64,000 nt of DNA from Gallaecimonas sp. GXIMD4217 (GCF_038087665.1 NZ_CP149925.1:771455-835454); one strand, 5' to 3'; positions 10,270 to 19,216 are shown, numbered from the stretch's first letter. Notes: generated by a model not told the origin, from the letters alone. Program-made: numbers and translations.

Positions 10270-11511
10270 TCAGGGCAGGGTGCGACTGGCGGGGGGGTAG
10301 CAAAGGCCGGCGTCGGCGCAGCCCCTGAAGCGCACCTTCAGCTGCAGATCCCGGGCCAGGGGCACCTTGAGGCGCAGCTGCCGGCGGTAGATGCGGCTGG
10401 TGCCGAAGTAAGGGTCTTGGTGAGTCAGGGCCTCGGGGTAGCTAATGGCCAGGGGCCGGCCCCCGGCGCTCAGCTGGAGCTGATCCTGGTAGAGGTAGTA
10501 GCCATCGGCGATGTCCCAGGTCAGCACCAGCTGGTCGCCGTCGCGCTTGCTGCTCAGGGCAAAGGCCTTATCCACCGGCAGGAAATCCGGCTTGGCGGCG
10601 CTCAGCTGCTTGACCAGGGCCGCCCGGTCGTCAAAGTCGGTGATCCTGGCCAGCACCTGGCCGTCCTTGACCCAGAGCAGGGTGGGGATGTCGCGGATGG
10701 CGAAGTGGTGGAACAGCAGGCCCATCTCGTCTATCTGGATGGGCTGGCGCAGCTGGTACTTGTCCCTGAATTCCTGCACCGCCGCCTGGTCCGTCCAAAG
10801 GTGGTTGACCAGCACCTGCCAGGGGCGGTTGGGCAGGGCCGCCGTCAGGGCGTTGAGGCCTTGCTGGGCCCGGGTGCAGCGCTGGGCCATGGCTGGCCTG
10901 CTGTCCGCCAGGTACCAGTCGCACCAGGTGGCGGTAAAGAACAGCAGCTTTTCCCCTTGCAGCCAGGGGGCCAGCTGCTGGCTGGCCTGGCCGTGATCCA
11001 GGCCGGCGGTGGCCAGGGACGGCTGGGCCTTGCCCTCGGCCAGCAACGCCAGCTGGCGATCCAGCTCGGCGTCGGCCTCGTGGGTGCTGTAGACCACCTG
11101 GCCCTGGGCATTGATCAGCACATGATAGGGGGTGCCCACCAGCCCCAGGGCGACGCCCAGGGCCCCTTCATTGTCGAGCCAGATGGGAATATGGAGCCCA
11201 TAGCGTTCCACCACCTTGTCGATGGCGTCCCTGGACTCGTTGATGTTGATGTTCAGGGCCAGTACGTTGAGCTTGTCCTGGTAGCGCTGGTAGGCGTGCT
11301 CGAAGTGCGGCATCTGCTCCAGGCAGGGCTGGCACCAGCTGGCCCAGAACTTCAGGTAAAGGGGCTTGCCCTGGGGCAGGCTGGCCAGGGTCACGGGGGC
11401 CTGGTCGTTGAAGCGCTTGAGGGGGATATGCCGGTAGGCGTTGTCCTGGGCCAGGGCCGCTGCACTGCACAGCAGGCAGAGGGCGGTCAGGAGGCGTTGC
11501 CAGATCACCAT
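10270..11511 (-). CDS. Periplasmic TlpA-like / thioredoxin-like / DsbD-alpha fusion protein
   Basis: 413 residues with a signal peptide (1-22, cut after AALAQ). Domain 1 (about 25-160) is a TlpA/ResA-like thioredoxin with an active CxxC at C60-C63 (WASWCQPC) and the cis-Pro loop VGTPYH. Domain 2 (about 175-305) is a second thioredoxin fold (LLFFTATWCDWY ... IRDIPTLLW) that has lost the second cysteine of CxxC. Domain 3 (about 309-413) is a DsbD alpha domain: it keeps LTWDIADGYYLYQDQ, PYFGTSRIYRRQL and the redox loop GCADAGLCYPP (C398, C404). Start MVIWQRLL has GAGGA upstream. dsbD, which lacks this domain, follows on the same strand. Inference: this protein is the mobile periplasmic acceptor of DsbD electrons. 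Confidence 0.88.
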   Translation of the reverse strand: MVIWQRLLTALCLLCSAAALAQDNAYRHIPLKRFNDQAPVTLASLPQGKPLYLKFWASWCQPCLEQMPHFEHAYQRYQDKLNVLALNININESRDAIDKVVERYGLHIPIWLDNEGALGVALGLVGTPYHVLINAQGQVVYSTHEADAELDRQLALLAEGKAQPSLATAGLDHGQASQQLAPWLQGEKLLFFTATWCDWYLADSRPAMAQRCTRAQQGLNALTAALPNRPWQVLVNHLWTDQAAVQEFRDKYQLRQPIQIDEMGLLFHHFAIRDIPTLLWVKDGQVLARITDFDDRAALVKQLSAAKPDFLPVDKAFALSSKRDGDQLVLTWDIADGYYLYQDQLQLSAGGRPLAISYPEALTHQDPYFGTSRIYRRQLRLKVPLARDLQLKVRFRGCADAGLCYPPASRTLP

Positions 11512-11525
11512 GGGAATGTCCTCGT

Positions 11526-11561
11526 TTCGGTTTGGGATGACCGAAGGATCGCATTTATATT
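11526..11561 (+). promoter_or_regulatory. mocR-type gene promoter with a nearby inverted repeat
   Basis: TTGGGA (11532-11537), 18 bases, TATATT (11556-11561) is a plausible promoter for the regulator at 11595. The inverted repeat TTCGGT-N8-ACCGAA (11526-11545) covers its -35 and could be an operator. The region is shared with the divergent thioredoxin fusion gene. Confidence 0.4.
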
Positions 11562-11594
11562 GGTACCCTGAGAGTGCCAATGAAGGATAATTTC

Positions 11595-13031
11595 ATGGAT
11601 CCAGTTTTTGGCCTGAATCTGCACCTGGACCGCCAGGGGCCCGAACCGCTGCGGGTGCAGCTGCAGCGGCAGCTGAGCCAGGCCATCTTCGAGGGGCGCC
11701 TCAAGGCCGGCACCCTGCTGCCCTCCAGCCGCCAGCTGGCGGCACGGCTGGGCGTGTCGCGCAATACGGTGATGCAGGTCTACGAGCAGCTGGCCAGCGA
11801 GGGGCTGCTGCGCACCAAGCCTGGCAGCGGCACCCAGGTCAACGACCTGGCCCTGCCGCCCAGCCAGGAGCCGGGGCGGCCCGAGGCGGGCCACTGGCTC
11901 AAGGGGCTCTGGAGCGGGCTGCCCCTGTTCGCGCCGCCGGCAGCGCCGCTGCGTTACGACTTTGCCCTGGGGGCCGCCGATCTGTCCCGCTTTCCCTTCG
12001 ACCACTGGCGCCGTTGCCAGGCCAGGGCCCTGCGCCAGTTCGAAACCCAGGGCCTGGAGATGGACTGGGCCGGTTACCCGCCCCTGCGCACCCTTATCGC
12101 CTCTTTCGTGTCCCAGTCCAGGGCCGTGTCCTGCACCCCGGGGCAGGTGCTGGTGTGCAGCGGCGCCCAGCAGGGCTTCAGCCTGATCGGCGGCTGCCTT
12201 ATCGAGCCGGGCCGCACCCTGGTGGCCATGGAGTCTCCCGGCTATCCCATGGCCCGCCGGGCCTTCCTGGCGGCAGGGGCCAGGGTGGTGGAGGTACCGG
12301 TAGACGACCAGGGCCTGGTGGTGGAGGCCCTGCCCGAGGGGGTTGATCTGGTCTATGTCACCCCTTCCCACCAGTTCCCCACCACGGTCGCCATGTCGGC
12401 GAGCCGCCGCCTGGCCCTGCTGCAAAAGGCCAGGCAGCAGGATTTTTTGATCATCGAAGACGACTACGATGCCGAGTTCCAACTGAGCGGCCAGCCCATA
12501 GACGCCTTGCAGACCCTGGATAAGGACGGCCGGGTGCTCTACGTCGGCACCTTTTCCAAGTGCATGTTCGGGGATCTGCGGCTGGGCTTTCTGATCGTGC
12601 CGGACTGGCTGGTGCAGCCTCTGGTGCTGGCCCGCCAGGCGGCGGATCTGCACAGCCCCCTGGTGGCCCAGGCGGCCCTGGCCGATTTTATCCGCCAGGG
12701 GGCCCTGAGGCGTCATATCAGGGCCATGAATCGTCTCTACCGGGCCAAGCACCAGGCGGTGTGTCGGGCCCTGGCCGACTGCCCCTGGCTTGCCCCCGTG
12801 CCCTTGCTGGCCGGGGTGCACATGGCGCTGCTGGCCGAGCCCGGGCTGGATCTGGACGCCCTGGTGGCCAGGGCCAGGCAAGCGGGAGTCAATGTCAGCC
12901 ACAGCGGGCCTTTCGGCCTGGCCCAAGGGGCTCGCCCCCGCCACCTGTTGCTGGGCCTTGGCCCCATCGCCCTGGAGGACATCGACGAGGCCATGGCCCT
13001 GCTCAAGGCCGCCCTGGCCGAAGAGTTGTGA
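11595..13031 (+). CDS. MocR-family transcriptional regulator (GntR HTH fused to aminotransferase fold)
   Basis: 478 residues. N-terminal winged helix (about 15-80: GTLLPSSRQLAARLGVSRNT, VYEQLASEGLL). C-terminal class-I aminotransferase fold with IIEDDYDAEF and the PLP lysine in GTFSKCMFGDLRLGF, so it probably binds pyridoxal phosphate. Start chosen at ATG 11595 because AAGGA lies eight bases before it; ATG at 11580 and GTG at 11574 are in frame but lack a good ribosome site. PdxR-like family members often act on a divergent neighbour, here the thioredoxin-DsbD alpha gene, but the target is not shown by sequence. Confidence 0.88.
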   Translation: MDPVFGLNLHLDRQGPEPLRVQLQRQLSQAIFEGRLKAGTLLPSSRQLAARLGVSRNTVMQVYEQLASEGLLRTKPGSGTQVNDLALPPSQEPGRPEAGHWLKGLWSGLPLFAPPAAPLRYDFALGAADLSRFPFDHWRRCQARALRQFETQGLEMDWAGYPPLRTLIASFVSQSRAVSCTPGQVLVCSGAQQGFSLIGGCLIEPGRTLVAMESPGYPMARRAFLAAGARVVEVPVDDQGLVVEALPEGVDLVYVTPSHQFPTTVAMSASRRLALLQKARQQDFLIIEDDYDAEFQLSGQPIDALQTLDKDGRVLYVGTFSKCMFGDLRLGFLIVPDWLVQPLVLARQAADLHSPLVAQAALADFIRQGALRRHIRAMNRLYRAKHQAVCRALADCPWLAPVPLLAGVHMALLAEPGLDLDALVARARQAGVNVSHSGPFGLAQGARPRHLLLGLGPIALEDIDEAMALLKAALAEEL

Positions 13032-13038
13032 TGAGCCT

Positions 13039-13929
13039 TTATTCGCGGCAGGGCCCGGCCTGGTAGATCAGGTATTCCCCGGGCGGCCTGGGCAGCACGG
13101 TGCCTTTGGCGGCCATCTCCGCCCTCAGCTCGGCGGCCAGCCTGGCCGCCAGTTTCTCGACCTCGGCCGCCAGCTCGGCATCTGGGGCCATGGCGAACAG
13201 CTGGTGCAGCTCGGGGACCAGCACCTGGCGCAGCCTGTCGTAGGCGAGCTGCCGGCGTTTGGCCTCGGCCAGTGCGGCGACGTCGTGTGGGTTTGTCGCC
13301 TTCAGCAGCAGGTGGCGGTAGTAATGGTTGAAGGCGATCTCGCCCAGGGCCTCCACCCGGCCCAGGGCGGCGGCGCGCAGCAGCAGTTCATTGCTCCGGC
13401 TGAAGCGCTCGGCGTCAATCCCCTTTTCCACGACCATGCTGAAGGCGTCATCGGCGTACACCGCCAGCAGCGGCTGAGGCAGCGCCTTGCCGAAGGCCTG
13501 CCAGCGGCGGAGCAGTCCCAGGGTCTGTAGGGCGTCCGGGTCGTCCTGCTCGGCCAGGGCTTCGATGGTTTCCAGGCTGAAGCCAAAGTGGGGGTGCTGC
13601 TCGTAGAGCCGTTGGTCGCTGCCCGCCACCCTGGCCGGCAGGTAGAGGCCCAGCTGCCACAGCCAGTCCTCGATGACGGCCCTGTTGGCGGGCACGGCCA
13701 GGAAGGCCCGGTACTGCTCCGCCGGCAGGCAGGAAGGCTTGCCCACCGGCTGCCCTTCGCCCTGTTCAGGGGCTTGTTGCACCTCCACCGGGGAGGCCTC
13801 CTGGCTCTCGGCTGGTGCCACTGCCTGCTCCTTGGGGCCGTCATCGCCGGTGCGCCAGGTGAGCAGCAGCGGCAGGGCGGCCAGGGCCAGCAGGGCCAGC
13901 AGCAGGTAGTGGCGGCTTTTGAAGGACAT
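13039..13929 (-). CDS. Membrane-anchored hypothetical protein with helical repeats
   Basis: 296 residues, not recognised. One N-terminal transmembrane anchor (about 7-24, LLLALLALAALPLLL) is followed by a Pro/Glu/Gln-rich linker (about 28-62) and an all-helical periplasmic part. Segments such as DPDALQTLGLL and LLLRAAALGRVEALGEIA resemble Sel1/TPR-type helices. The C-terminus has PPGEYLIYQAGPC. Cys-67 and a C-terminal cysteine could pair. It converges on the mocR gene with only seven bases between them, so no terminator separates the two. Confidence 0.75.
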   Translation of the reverse strand: MSFKSRHYLLLALLALAALPLLLTWRTGDDGPKEQAVAPAESQEASPVEVQQAPEQGEGQPVGKPSCLPAEQYRAFLAVPANRAVIEDWLWQLGLYLPARVAGSDQRLYEQHPHFGFSLETIEALAEQDDPDALQTLGLLRRWQAFGKALPQPLLAVYADDAFSMVVEKGIDAERFSRSNELLLRAAALGRVEALGEIAFNHYYRHLLLKATNPHDVAALAEAKRRQLAYDRLRQVLVPELHQLFAMAPDAELAAEVEKLAARLAAELRAEMAAKGTVLPRPPGEYLIYQAGPCRE

Positions 13930-13998
13930 GGCTTACCTGGATGTTGTCGGGCTGATCCCATTGTCGGGGCGACCGCATCCCCAGGCAAGCCGGCCATG

Positions 13999-14024
13999 AA
14001 AAAAGCCGCCCGCAGGCGGCTTTT
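13999..14024 (-). terminator. Terminator after the alpha-glucosidase gene
   Basis: On the minus strand AAAAGCCGCC / GGCGGCTTTT with a four-base loop, followed by more T residues, just past the stop at 14027. Confidence 0.88.
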
Positions 14025-14026
14025 GG

Positions 14027-15643
14027 TCAGTCCAGCTCGGCGTAGAAGACGCCGTAGTCGGGCAGGCGCAGGGCCTTGCCGTCGATGAGCCCTTCCAGCA
14101 GGCCGTGTCCGGCCAGGGGCCGGAGGGCACCTTCGACGGGCAGCTCGATGTCCACCACCTGGTTGCTGAGGTTGAACACCGCCAGGATCCGCTCTCCTTC
14201 ATGTTCGCGCACAAAGGCCAGCACCGGCTCTTGGGTATCCAGGAAGCGGATGTCGCCCAGCACCAGGGCCGGGTGCTGCCTGCGCCAGGCCATGAAGGTG
14301 CGAAAGCCCTTGAGCGGCGAGTCGGCCTGGCTCTCCTGCACCGCCACGCTGGCCGCCTTGTGCTCATCCGGCACCGGCAGCCAGGGCTTGCTGGTGCTGA
14401 AGTCGCCGTGCTCGCCCTGGCCCCAGGGCATGGGGGTGCGGCAGCCGTCCCGGCCCTTGAAGTTGGGCCAGAAGGTGATGCCGTAGGGATCCTGGAGATC
14501 CTCGAAGGCCACCTCGGCCTCGGTCAGGCCCAGTTCCTCGCCCTGGTAGATGCACACCGAGCCGCGCAGCGAGCTGACCATGGCGGTGAGCATGTTGGCC
14601 ATGTGGGCCGGTGGGCTTTCGCCACCCCAGCGGGTTACCACCCGCTGCACGTCGTGGTTGGCGATGGCCCAGCAGGGCCAGCCCTGGGTCATCTTGGCTT
14701 CCAGGTTCTCCACTGTGCCGCGGATATAGCCGGCGCTGAAGTCGTCGGTGAGCAGCTCGAAGCTGTAGCCCATGTGCAGGCGCTTGCCTTGGGTGTATTC
14801 GGCCATGGTGGCCAGGGAGTCTTCCGAGGAGATCTCGCCCAGGGTGGCGGCGCCCGGGTACCGGTCGATCAGTGCCCGCAGCTGTTCCAGGAAGGCCAGG
14901 TTCTCCGGCTGGGTGTTGTTGTACCAGTGGTACTGGAAGGCATAGGGGTTGTCCGGGCTGAAGCCGCGGCCGACCCGCTGCTCCACCGGCTTGGGCGGGT
15001 TGTCCCTGAGCTGGGCGTCGTGGTAGCAGAAGTTGATGGCGTCCAGGCGGAAGCCGTCCACGCCCCTGTCCAGCCAGAAGCGGACGTTGTCCAAGGTGGC
15101 CTGCTGCACCTCTGGGTTGTGGAAGTTCAGATCCGGCTGGTCGGTCAGGAAGTTGTGCAGGTAGTATTGGCAGCGCCGCGGCTCCCACTGCCAGGCCACG
15201 CCGCCGAAGATGGACAGCCAGTTGTTGGGCGGGCTGCCGTCGTCCTTGGCGTCGGCCCAGACGTACCAGTCGGCCTTGGGGTTGTCCTTGCTCTGGCGGC
15301 TTTCCTGGAACCAGGCGTGTTCCACCGAGGTGTGGGACAGCACCTGGTCGATCATCACCTTGATGCCGCGCGCATGGGCGCCGGCCAGCAAGCGATCGAA
15401 GTCGTCCAGCTTGCCGAACAGGGGATCCACGTCCCGGTAATCGGCGATGTCGTAGCCGAAGTCGGCCATGGGCGACTTGAAGAAGGGGGAGATCCAGATG
15501 GCGTCCACGCCCAGGGAGGCGATGTAGTCCAGCCTGTCGATGATGCCGGGCAGATCACCGACCCCGTCGCCGTTGCTGTCGAGAAAGCTGCGTGGATAGA
15601 TCTGGTAGATGACGGCGCCGCGCCACCAGGGTGTCTGACTCAT
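14027..15643 (-). CDS. Cytoplasmic alpha-glucosidase, GH13 (oligo-1,6-glucosidase/AglA type)
   Basis: 538 residues with no signal peptide. Hydrolyses alpha-glucosidic bonds of imported maltodextrins to glucose. The GH13 signature regions are present: nucleophile D201 in DGFRLDAINF, acid/base E270 in ATLGEISSED, third acid D331 in IANHDVQRV. WWRGAVIYQIYPRSFLDSNG and GVGDLPGIIDRLDYI are typical of the GH13_23/31 groups. ATG at 15643 preceded by GGGG was chosen; a TTG two codons earlier is possible. It is divergent from the permease gene across a 365-base region with two ATACGTAT operators. Confidence 0.93.
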   Translation of the reverse strand: MSQTPWWRGAVIYQIYPRSFLDSNGDGVGDLPGIIDRLDYIASLGVDAIWISPFFKSPMADFGYDIADYRDVDPLFGKLDDFDRLLAGAHARGIKVMIDQVLSHTSVEHAWFQESRQSKDNPKADWYVWADAKDDGSPPNNWLSIFGGVAWQWEPRRCQYYLHNFLTDQPDLNFHNPEVQQATLDNVRFWLDRGVDGFRLDAINFCYHDAQLRDNPPKPVEQRVGRGFSPDNPYAFQYHWYNNTQPENLAFLEQLRALIDRYPGAATLGEISSEDSLATMAEYTQGKRLHMGYSFELLTDDFSAGYIRGTVENLEAKMTQGWPCWAIANHDVQRVVTRWGGESPPAHMANMLTAMVSSLRGSVCIYQGEELGLTEAEVAFEDLQDPYGITFWPNFKGRDGCRTPMPWGQGEHGDFSTSKPWLPVPDEHKAASVAVQESQADSPLKGFRTFMAWRRQHPALVLGDIRFLDTQEPVLAFVREHEGERILAVFNLSNQVVDIELPVEGALRPLAGHGLLEGLIDGKALRLPDYGVFYAELD

Positions 15644-15740
15644 GCCCAACCCCGATTTTCTGTAATGTGCCTGGCCCCTGGGGGGCCTCGTTTTTGTGCT
15701 GGCAGCTTACGTGAGGGTCAGTCGGGCGGACAACCACCCT

Positions 15741-15752
15741 GCATACGTATGC
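15741..15752. promoter_or_regulatory. Operator site 1 (GCATACGTATGC), towards alpha-glucosidase
   Basis: Perfect 12-base palindrome with the LacI-family CpG centre. It lies about 100 bases upstream of the alpha-glucosidase start on the minus strand. It shares the core ATACGTAT with two other sites in this window. Confidence 0.8.
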
Positions 15753-15852
15753 ATGGGCGAAAAGGCGACGGGGTTAACGGCCTGGCAAAAAACCAAGTTG
15801 CCGGGGCCCTTGGGGTTTTGCACTTTTATGGCCAGTCTGTGACCCTGGCCCC

Positions 15853-15867
15853 TTGAATACGTATGCA
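15853..15867 (+). promoter_or_regulatory. Operator site 2 (TTGAATACGTATGCA), towards the permease
   Basis: Identical over 15 bases to the site before the TonB receptor gene. In both places ATTGTGG follows exactly four bases later. Probably bound by the LacI-type repressor encoded at 19217-20251. Confidence 0.85.
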
Positions 15868-15932
15868 GTCGATTGTGGTGGTAAATGGGCCGTGCCTACC
15901 ATTGCGTCAACGTAAAGAAAGGCGGCGTGCTG

Positions 15933-15961
15933 TTGACGCAGCCGTTAAGTCGCCGTAACAG
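15933..15961 (+). promoter_or_regulatory. Candidate permease promoter
   Basis: TTGACG, 17 bases, TAACAG. The -10 ends 47 bases before the permease ATG, and the -35 starts about 65 bases downstream of operator site 2. Confidence 0.45.
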
Positions 15962-16008
15962 AACAGGCGGGCCCCCTGGCCCAAACTGTCGTCTTGGGGA
16001 ACAGCTAC

Positions 16009-17505
16009 ATGACCACTAAACCTCGGCTTTCGTTCTGGCAGATCTGGAACATGTGTTTCGGCTTTTTGGGGATCCAGTTCGGCTTCGCGCTGCAAAACGC
16101 CAACGTCAGCCGCATCTTCCAGACCCTGGGCGCGGACATGGACGAGATCCCCGTGCTCTGGATAGCGGCGCCCCTGACCGGGCTCATCGTCCAGCCCATA
16201 GTGGGCTACCTCAGCGACCGTACCTGGACCCGCCTTGGCCGCCGCCGCCCCTATTTCCTGGTTGGCGCCGTGCTGACCACATTGGCGCTCTTTGTGATGC
16301 CCCACTCGCCGGCGCTGTGGGTGGCGGCCGGGGTGCTGTGGATCATGGACGCCTCCATCAACATCTCCATGGAGCCCTTCAGGGCCTTCGTGGGCGACCA
16401 GCTGCCGCCGAAGCAGCGGCCGCTCGGCTATACGCTGCAGAGCTTTTTCATCGGTATCGGCGCCGTGGTGGCCTCCATGCTGCCCTGGATCCTGACCCAG
16501 TTCGGGGTGGCCAACACCGCCGAGCCGGGTGCCATTCCCGACACCGTCCGCTACGCCTTCTACGCCGGCGGCCTGGTGCTGCTGCTGGCGGTGGGCTGGA
16601 CGGTGCTGTCCACCCGTGAATATCCGCCGGCGCAGCTGGCGCAATTCGACGACAGCCTCGACGAGGCCGACACCCAGCAGCCCATGGACAGGCACCAGGC
16701 CCAGCGCAGCGGCCTGGGCTGGCTGGCCCTGGGCCTGGCCGGCGGCGTGCTCAACTGGCATTTCCAGCTCGACAAGCAGCTCTACCTGCTGGCCGCTGGC
16801 CTGGGCCTGTACGGCGCCCTGCTGCTGGTGCTGGCCAAGCGCGAGAGCCGCTCCATGGTCGGCACCATCATGGCCGATCTCTATACCATGCCCCTGGCCA
16901 TGCGGCGCCTGGCGGTGGTGCAGTTCTTCTCCTGGTTCGCCCTGTTCGCCATGTGGATCTACACCACGGCCGCCGTGGCCCAGGTCCATTTCGGCAGCAC
17001 CGACACCAGCTCCGCCGCCTTCAACGAGGGCGCCAACTGGGTGGGGGTGCTGTTCGCCGCCTATAACGGCTTCGCCGCCCTGGCGGCCATGGTGATCCCG
17101 CTGATGGTCAACCGCCTGGGGCTGCGCCTCAGCCACCTGATCAACGTCTGCCTGGGCGGCGCCGGCCTGCTGTCCTTCCTGGTGATCCGTGACCCCGACT
17201 GGCTGCTGCTGTCCATGCTGGGGGTGGGCTTTGCCTGGGCCTCCATACTGTCGCTGCCCTATGCGCTGCTGTCCGACTCGGTGCCGGCCAAGAAGATGGG
17301 CACCTACATGGGCATCTTCAACTTCTTCATCGTCATCCCCCAGCTGCTGGCGGCCACCCTGCTGGGCTTCCTGCTCAAGAGCTTCTTCGCCAACCAGCCC
17401 ATCTATGCGCTGCTGATCGGCGGCGTCAGCCTGATCCTCAGCGGCCTGTGCGTGCTGCGGGTGGCCGAGCCACAGGTGAACGGCGAACTGGCCGCCAGCA
17501 ACTAA
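16009..17505 (+). CDS. Sugar (maltose/maltodextrin) permease, MFS/GPH-SLC45-like
   Basis: 498 residues with about 12 transmembrane helices. It resembles the GPH/SLC45-like sugar:cation symporters used for maltose in Alteromonadales and Xanthomonas. The N-terminal half has FWQIWNMCFGFLGIQFGFALQ and the signature loop GYLSDRTWTRLGRRRPYF. A central cytoplasmic linker lies around residues 205-235. SVPAKKMGTYMGIFNFFIVIPQ marks the C-terminal half. ATG at 16009 has GGGGAA upstream. Locus context (amylase, glucosidase, glucokinase) supports maltodextrin as substrate. The exact oligosaccharide is inferred. Confidence 0.85.
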   Translation: MTTKPRLSFWQIWNMCFGFLGIQFGFALQNANVSRIFQTLGADMDEIPVLWIAAPLTGLIVQPIVGYLSDRTWTRLGRRRPYFLVGAVLTTLALFVMPHSPALWVAAGVLWIMDASINISMEPFRAFVGDQLPPKQRPLGYTLQSFFIGIGAVVASMLPWILTQFGVANTAEPGAIPDTVRYAFYAGGLVLLLAVGWTVLSTREYPPAQLAQFDDSLDEADTQQPMDRHQAQRSGLGWLALGLAGGVLNWHFQLDKQLYLLAAGLGLYGALLLVLAKRESRSMVGTIMADLYTMPLAMRRLAVVQFFSWFALFAMWIYTTAAVAQVHFGSTDTSSAAFNEGANWVGVLFAAYNGFAALAAMVIPLMVNRLGLRLSHLINVCLGGAGLLSFLVIRDPDWLLLSMLGVGFAWASILSLPYALLSDSVPAKKMGTYMGIFNFFIVIPQLLAATLLGFLLKSFFANQPIYALLIGGVSLILSGLCVLRVAEPQVNGELAASN

Positions 17506-17515
17506 AGGAACGGCC

Positions 17516-19171
17516 ATGAACAAGTCTGCTTTTTCCGCCCTGGCGCTGCTGGCCGCCGGCCCGCTCCAGGGCGCCGATTACTACGGCACCACAGAGCCCA
17601 TGGCGGAAAACGCCATCTATTTCCTGCTTACCGACCGCTTCGTCAACGGCGATCCGGGCAATGATCACCGCGACCAGGGCGGCCAGTACCCCACCTTCGA
17701 CGTGCCTGTGATGGGCCCGGATGGCGAGCGGGCCAACATCGGCTACCTGGGCGGTGACTTCAAGGGCATCCTCGACAACGCCGACTACCTCCGCGAGCTC
17801 GGCTTCGGCGCCGTCTGGCTGACCCCCATAGTGGACAACCCGGACCAGGCCTTTTCGGGCGGCGAGCCGGTCAGCTGGGGCAGCGCCTTTACCGACCGGG
17901 GCAAGACCGGCTACCACGGCTACTGGGGGGTGAACTTCTACCGGGAAGACGAGCACCTGCCGAGCCCCGGCCTGGATTTCGCCGCCTTCACCCAGGCCAT
18001 GAAGGCCAGGGGCCTGAAGACGGTGCTGGATATCGTCGTCAACCACGGTTCGCCGTCCTTCACCATGGCAAAGGACCAGCCCAAGTTCGGCGAGATCTAC
18101 GGGCCCGATGGCGAGCTGGTGGCGGACCACCAGAACCTGGCCCCGGAAGCGCTGAGCCCGGACAACCCCCTGCACGACTTCTTCTACAAGGAAAAGGATC
18201 TGGTGCAGCTGTCCAACCTGGCGGATAACAGCCCCCAGGTGCTGGACTACTTCGTGGGCGCCTATGGCCAGTGGATAGACAGGGGCGCCGACGCCTTTCG
18301 CATCGACACCATCAAGCATGTGTCCAACGCCTTCTGGCATGACTTTGCCGAGCGCATTCGCGCCCGCTATCCCGGCTTCTACATGTTCGCCGAGAGCTAC
18401 AGCTACGATGCGGCGGAAATCGCCAAACACACCCATCCGGAAAACGGCGCCATCAGCGTGCTGGACTTCCCCCTCAAGCAGGCCATGGATCAGGTGTTCG
18501 CCAAGGGCGCCGGCTTCGAGGCCCTGGCCGAGCCCCTGCACCTGGAGGGGGGGCCCTACGCCAACCCCTATGAGCTGACCACCTTCTACGACAACCACGA
18601 CATGGCGCGCATGGCCGCCAGCGATGAAGGCTTTATCGACGCCCACAACTGGCTGTTCACGGCCAGGGGCATACCTGTGCTCTATTACGGCTCCGAGGTG
18701 GGCTTCATGCGCGGCCGCGGCGAGCACCAGGGCAACCGTAACTATTTCGGCCAAGAGCGCCTCGACGCCGCCCCCCAAAGCCCCATCTACCAGGCCCTGA
18801 AGCGCATCGCCAATGTCCGGGCCGGTGCCATCGCCCTGCAGAAGGGCCTGCAGCTGAACCTGAGGCTGAACGGCGACCAGGCCGCCTTCCTGCGGGTCTA
18901 CCAGCAGGGCGAGCGGGCCCAGCAGGCCCTGGTGCTGCTCAACAAGGGTGACCGGGCCGTGACCATGGGCGTGGATCAGTATCTGGAGTCCGGCACCTGG
19001 CGGGATGCCTTTACCGGCAAGAAGGTAAGGATTTCAGGGCCCTACCGCACCCAGGTGCCGGCCCACGGCGTGGTGGTGCTGCTCAAGGACGGCCAGGTAC
19101 AAAACCCCGGGCTCAGGGCCCGGCTGGCGCGGCTGATGATTAATAAGGCGCACCGCACCAGCAACAAGTAA
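17516..19171 (+). CDS. Exported alpha-amylase family enzyme (GH13)
   Basis: 551 residues. Signal peptide (about 1-19, cut near LQGADYYG). GH13 catalytic residues: D264 in DAFRIDTIKHV, E293 in MFAESYSY, D362 in FYDNHDMAR. The region NAIYFLLTDRFVNGDPGND is typical of the cyclomaltodextrinase/CGTase-like branch; a C-terminal beta domain closes the protein. It would cut starch or long dextrins outside the cytoplasm. It lies 10 bases after the permease gene and is probably co-transcribed. A basic tail (KAHRTSNK) is unusual but has no obvious role. Confidence 0.9.
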   Translation: MNKSAFSALALLAAGPLQGADYYGTTEPMAENAIYFLLTDRFVNGDPGNDHRDQGGQYPTFDVPVMGPDGERANIGYLGGDFKGILDNADYLRELGFGAVWLTPIVDNPDQAFSGGEPVSWGSAFTDRGKTGYHGYWGVNFYREDEHLPSPGLDFAAFTQAMKARGLKTVLDIVVNHGSPSFTMAKDQPKFGEIYGPDGELVADHQNLAPEALSPDNPLHDFFYKEKDLVQLSNLADNSPQVLDYFVGAYGQWIDRGADAFRIDTIKHVSNAFWHDFAERIRARYPGFYMFAESYSYDAAEIAKHTHPENGAISVLDFPLKQAMDQVFAKGAGFEALAEPLHLEGGPYANPYELTTFYDNHDMARMAASDEGFIDAHNWLFTARGIPVLYYGSEVGFMRGRGEHQGNRNYFGQERLDAAPQSPIYQALKRIANVRAGAIALQKGLQLNLRLNGDQAAFLRVYQQGERAQQALVLLNKGDRAVTMGVDQYLESGTWRDAFTGKKVRISGPYRTQVPAHGVVVLLKDGQVQNPGLRARLARLMINKAHRTSNK

Positions 19172-19216
19172 GCGGCCGGCTAGGTATACAGCACCAGCGG
19201 CGAATAAGCGGCCGGG

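Larger units (their letters stand above)
15644..16008. other. Divergent control region of maltodextrin locus A
   Basis: 365 non-coding bases between the alpha-glucosidase and permease genes. It holds two operator copies (15741 and 15853), one for each direction, a TTGACG-N17-TAACAG promoter for the permease, and an element CATTGCGTCAACG (15900-15912) that recurs with changes (CATTACGTAAACG) before the TonB receptor gene. Confidence 0.7.
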
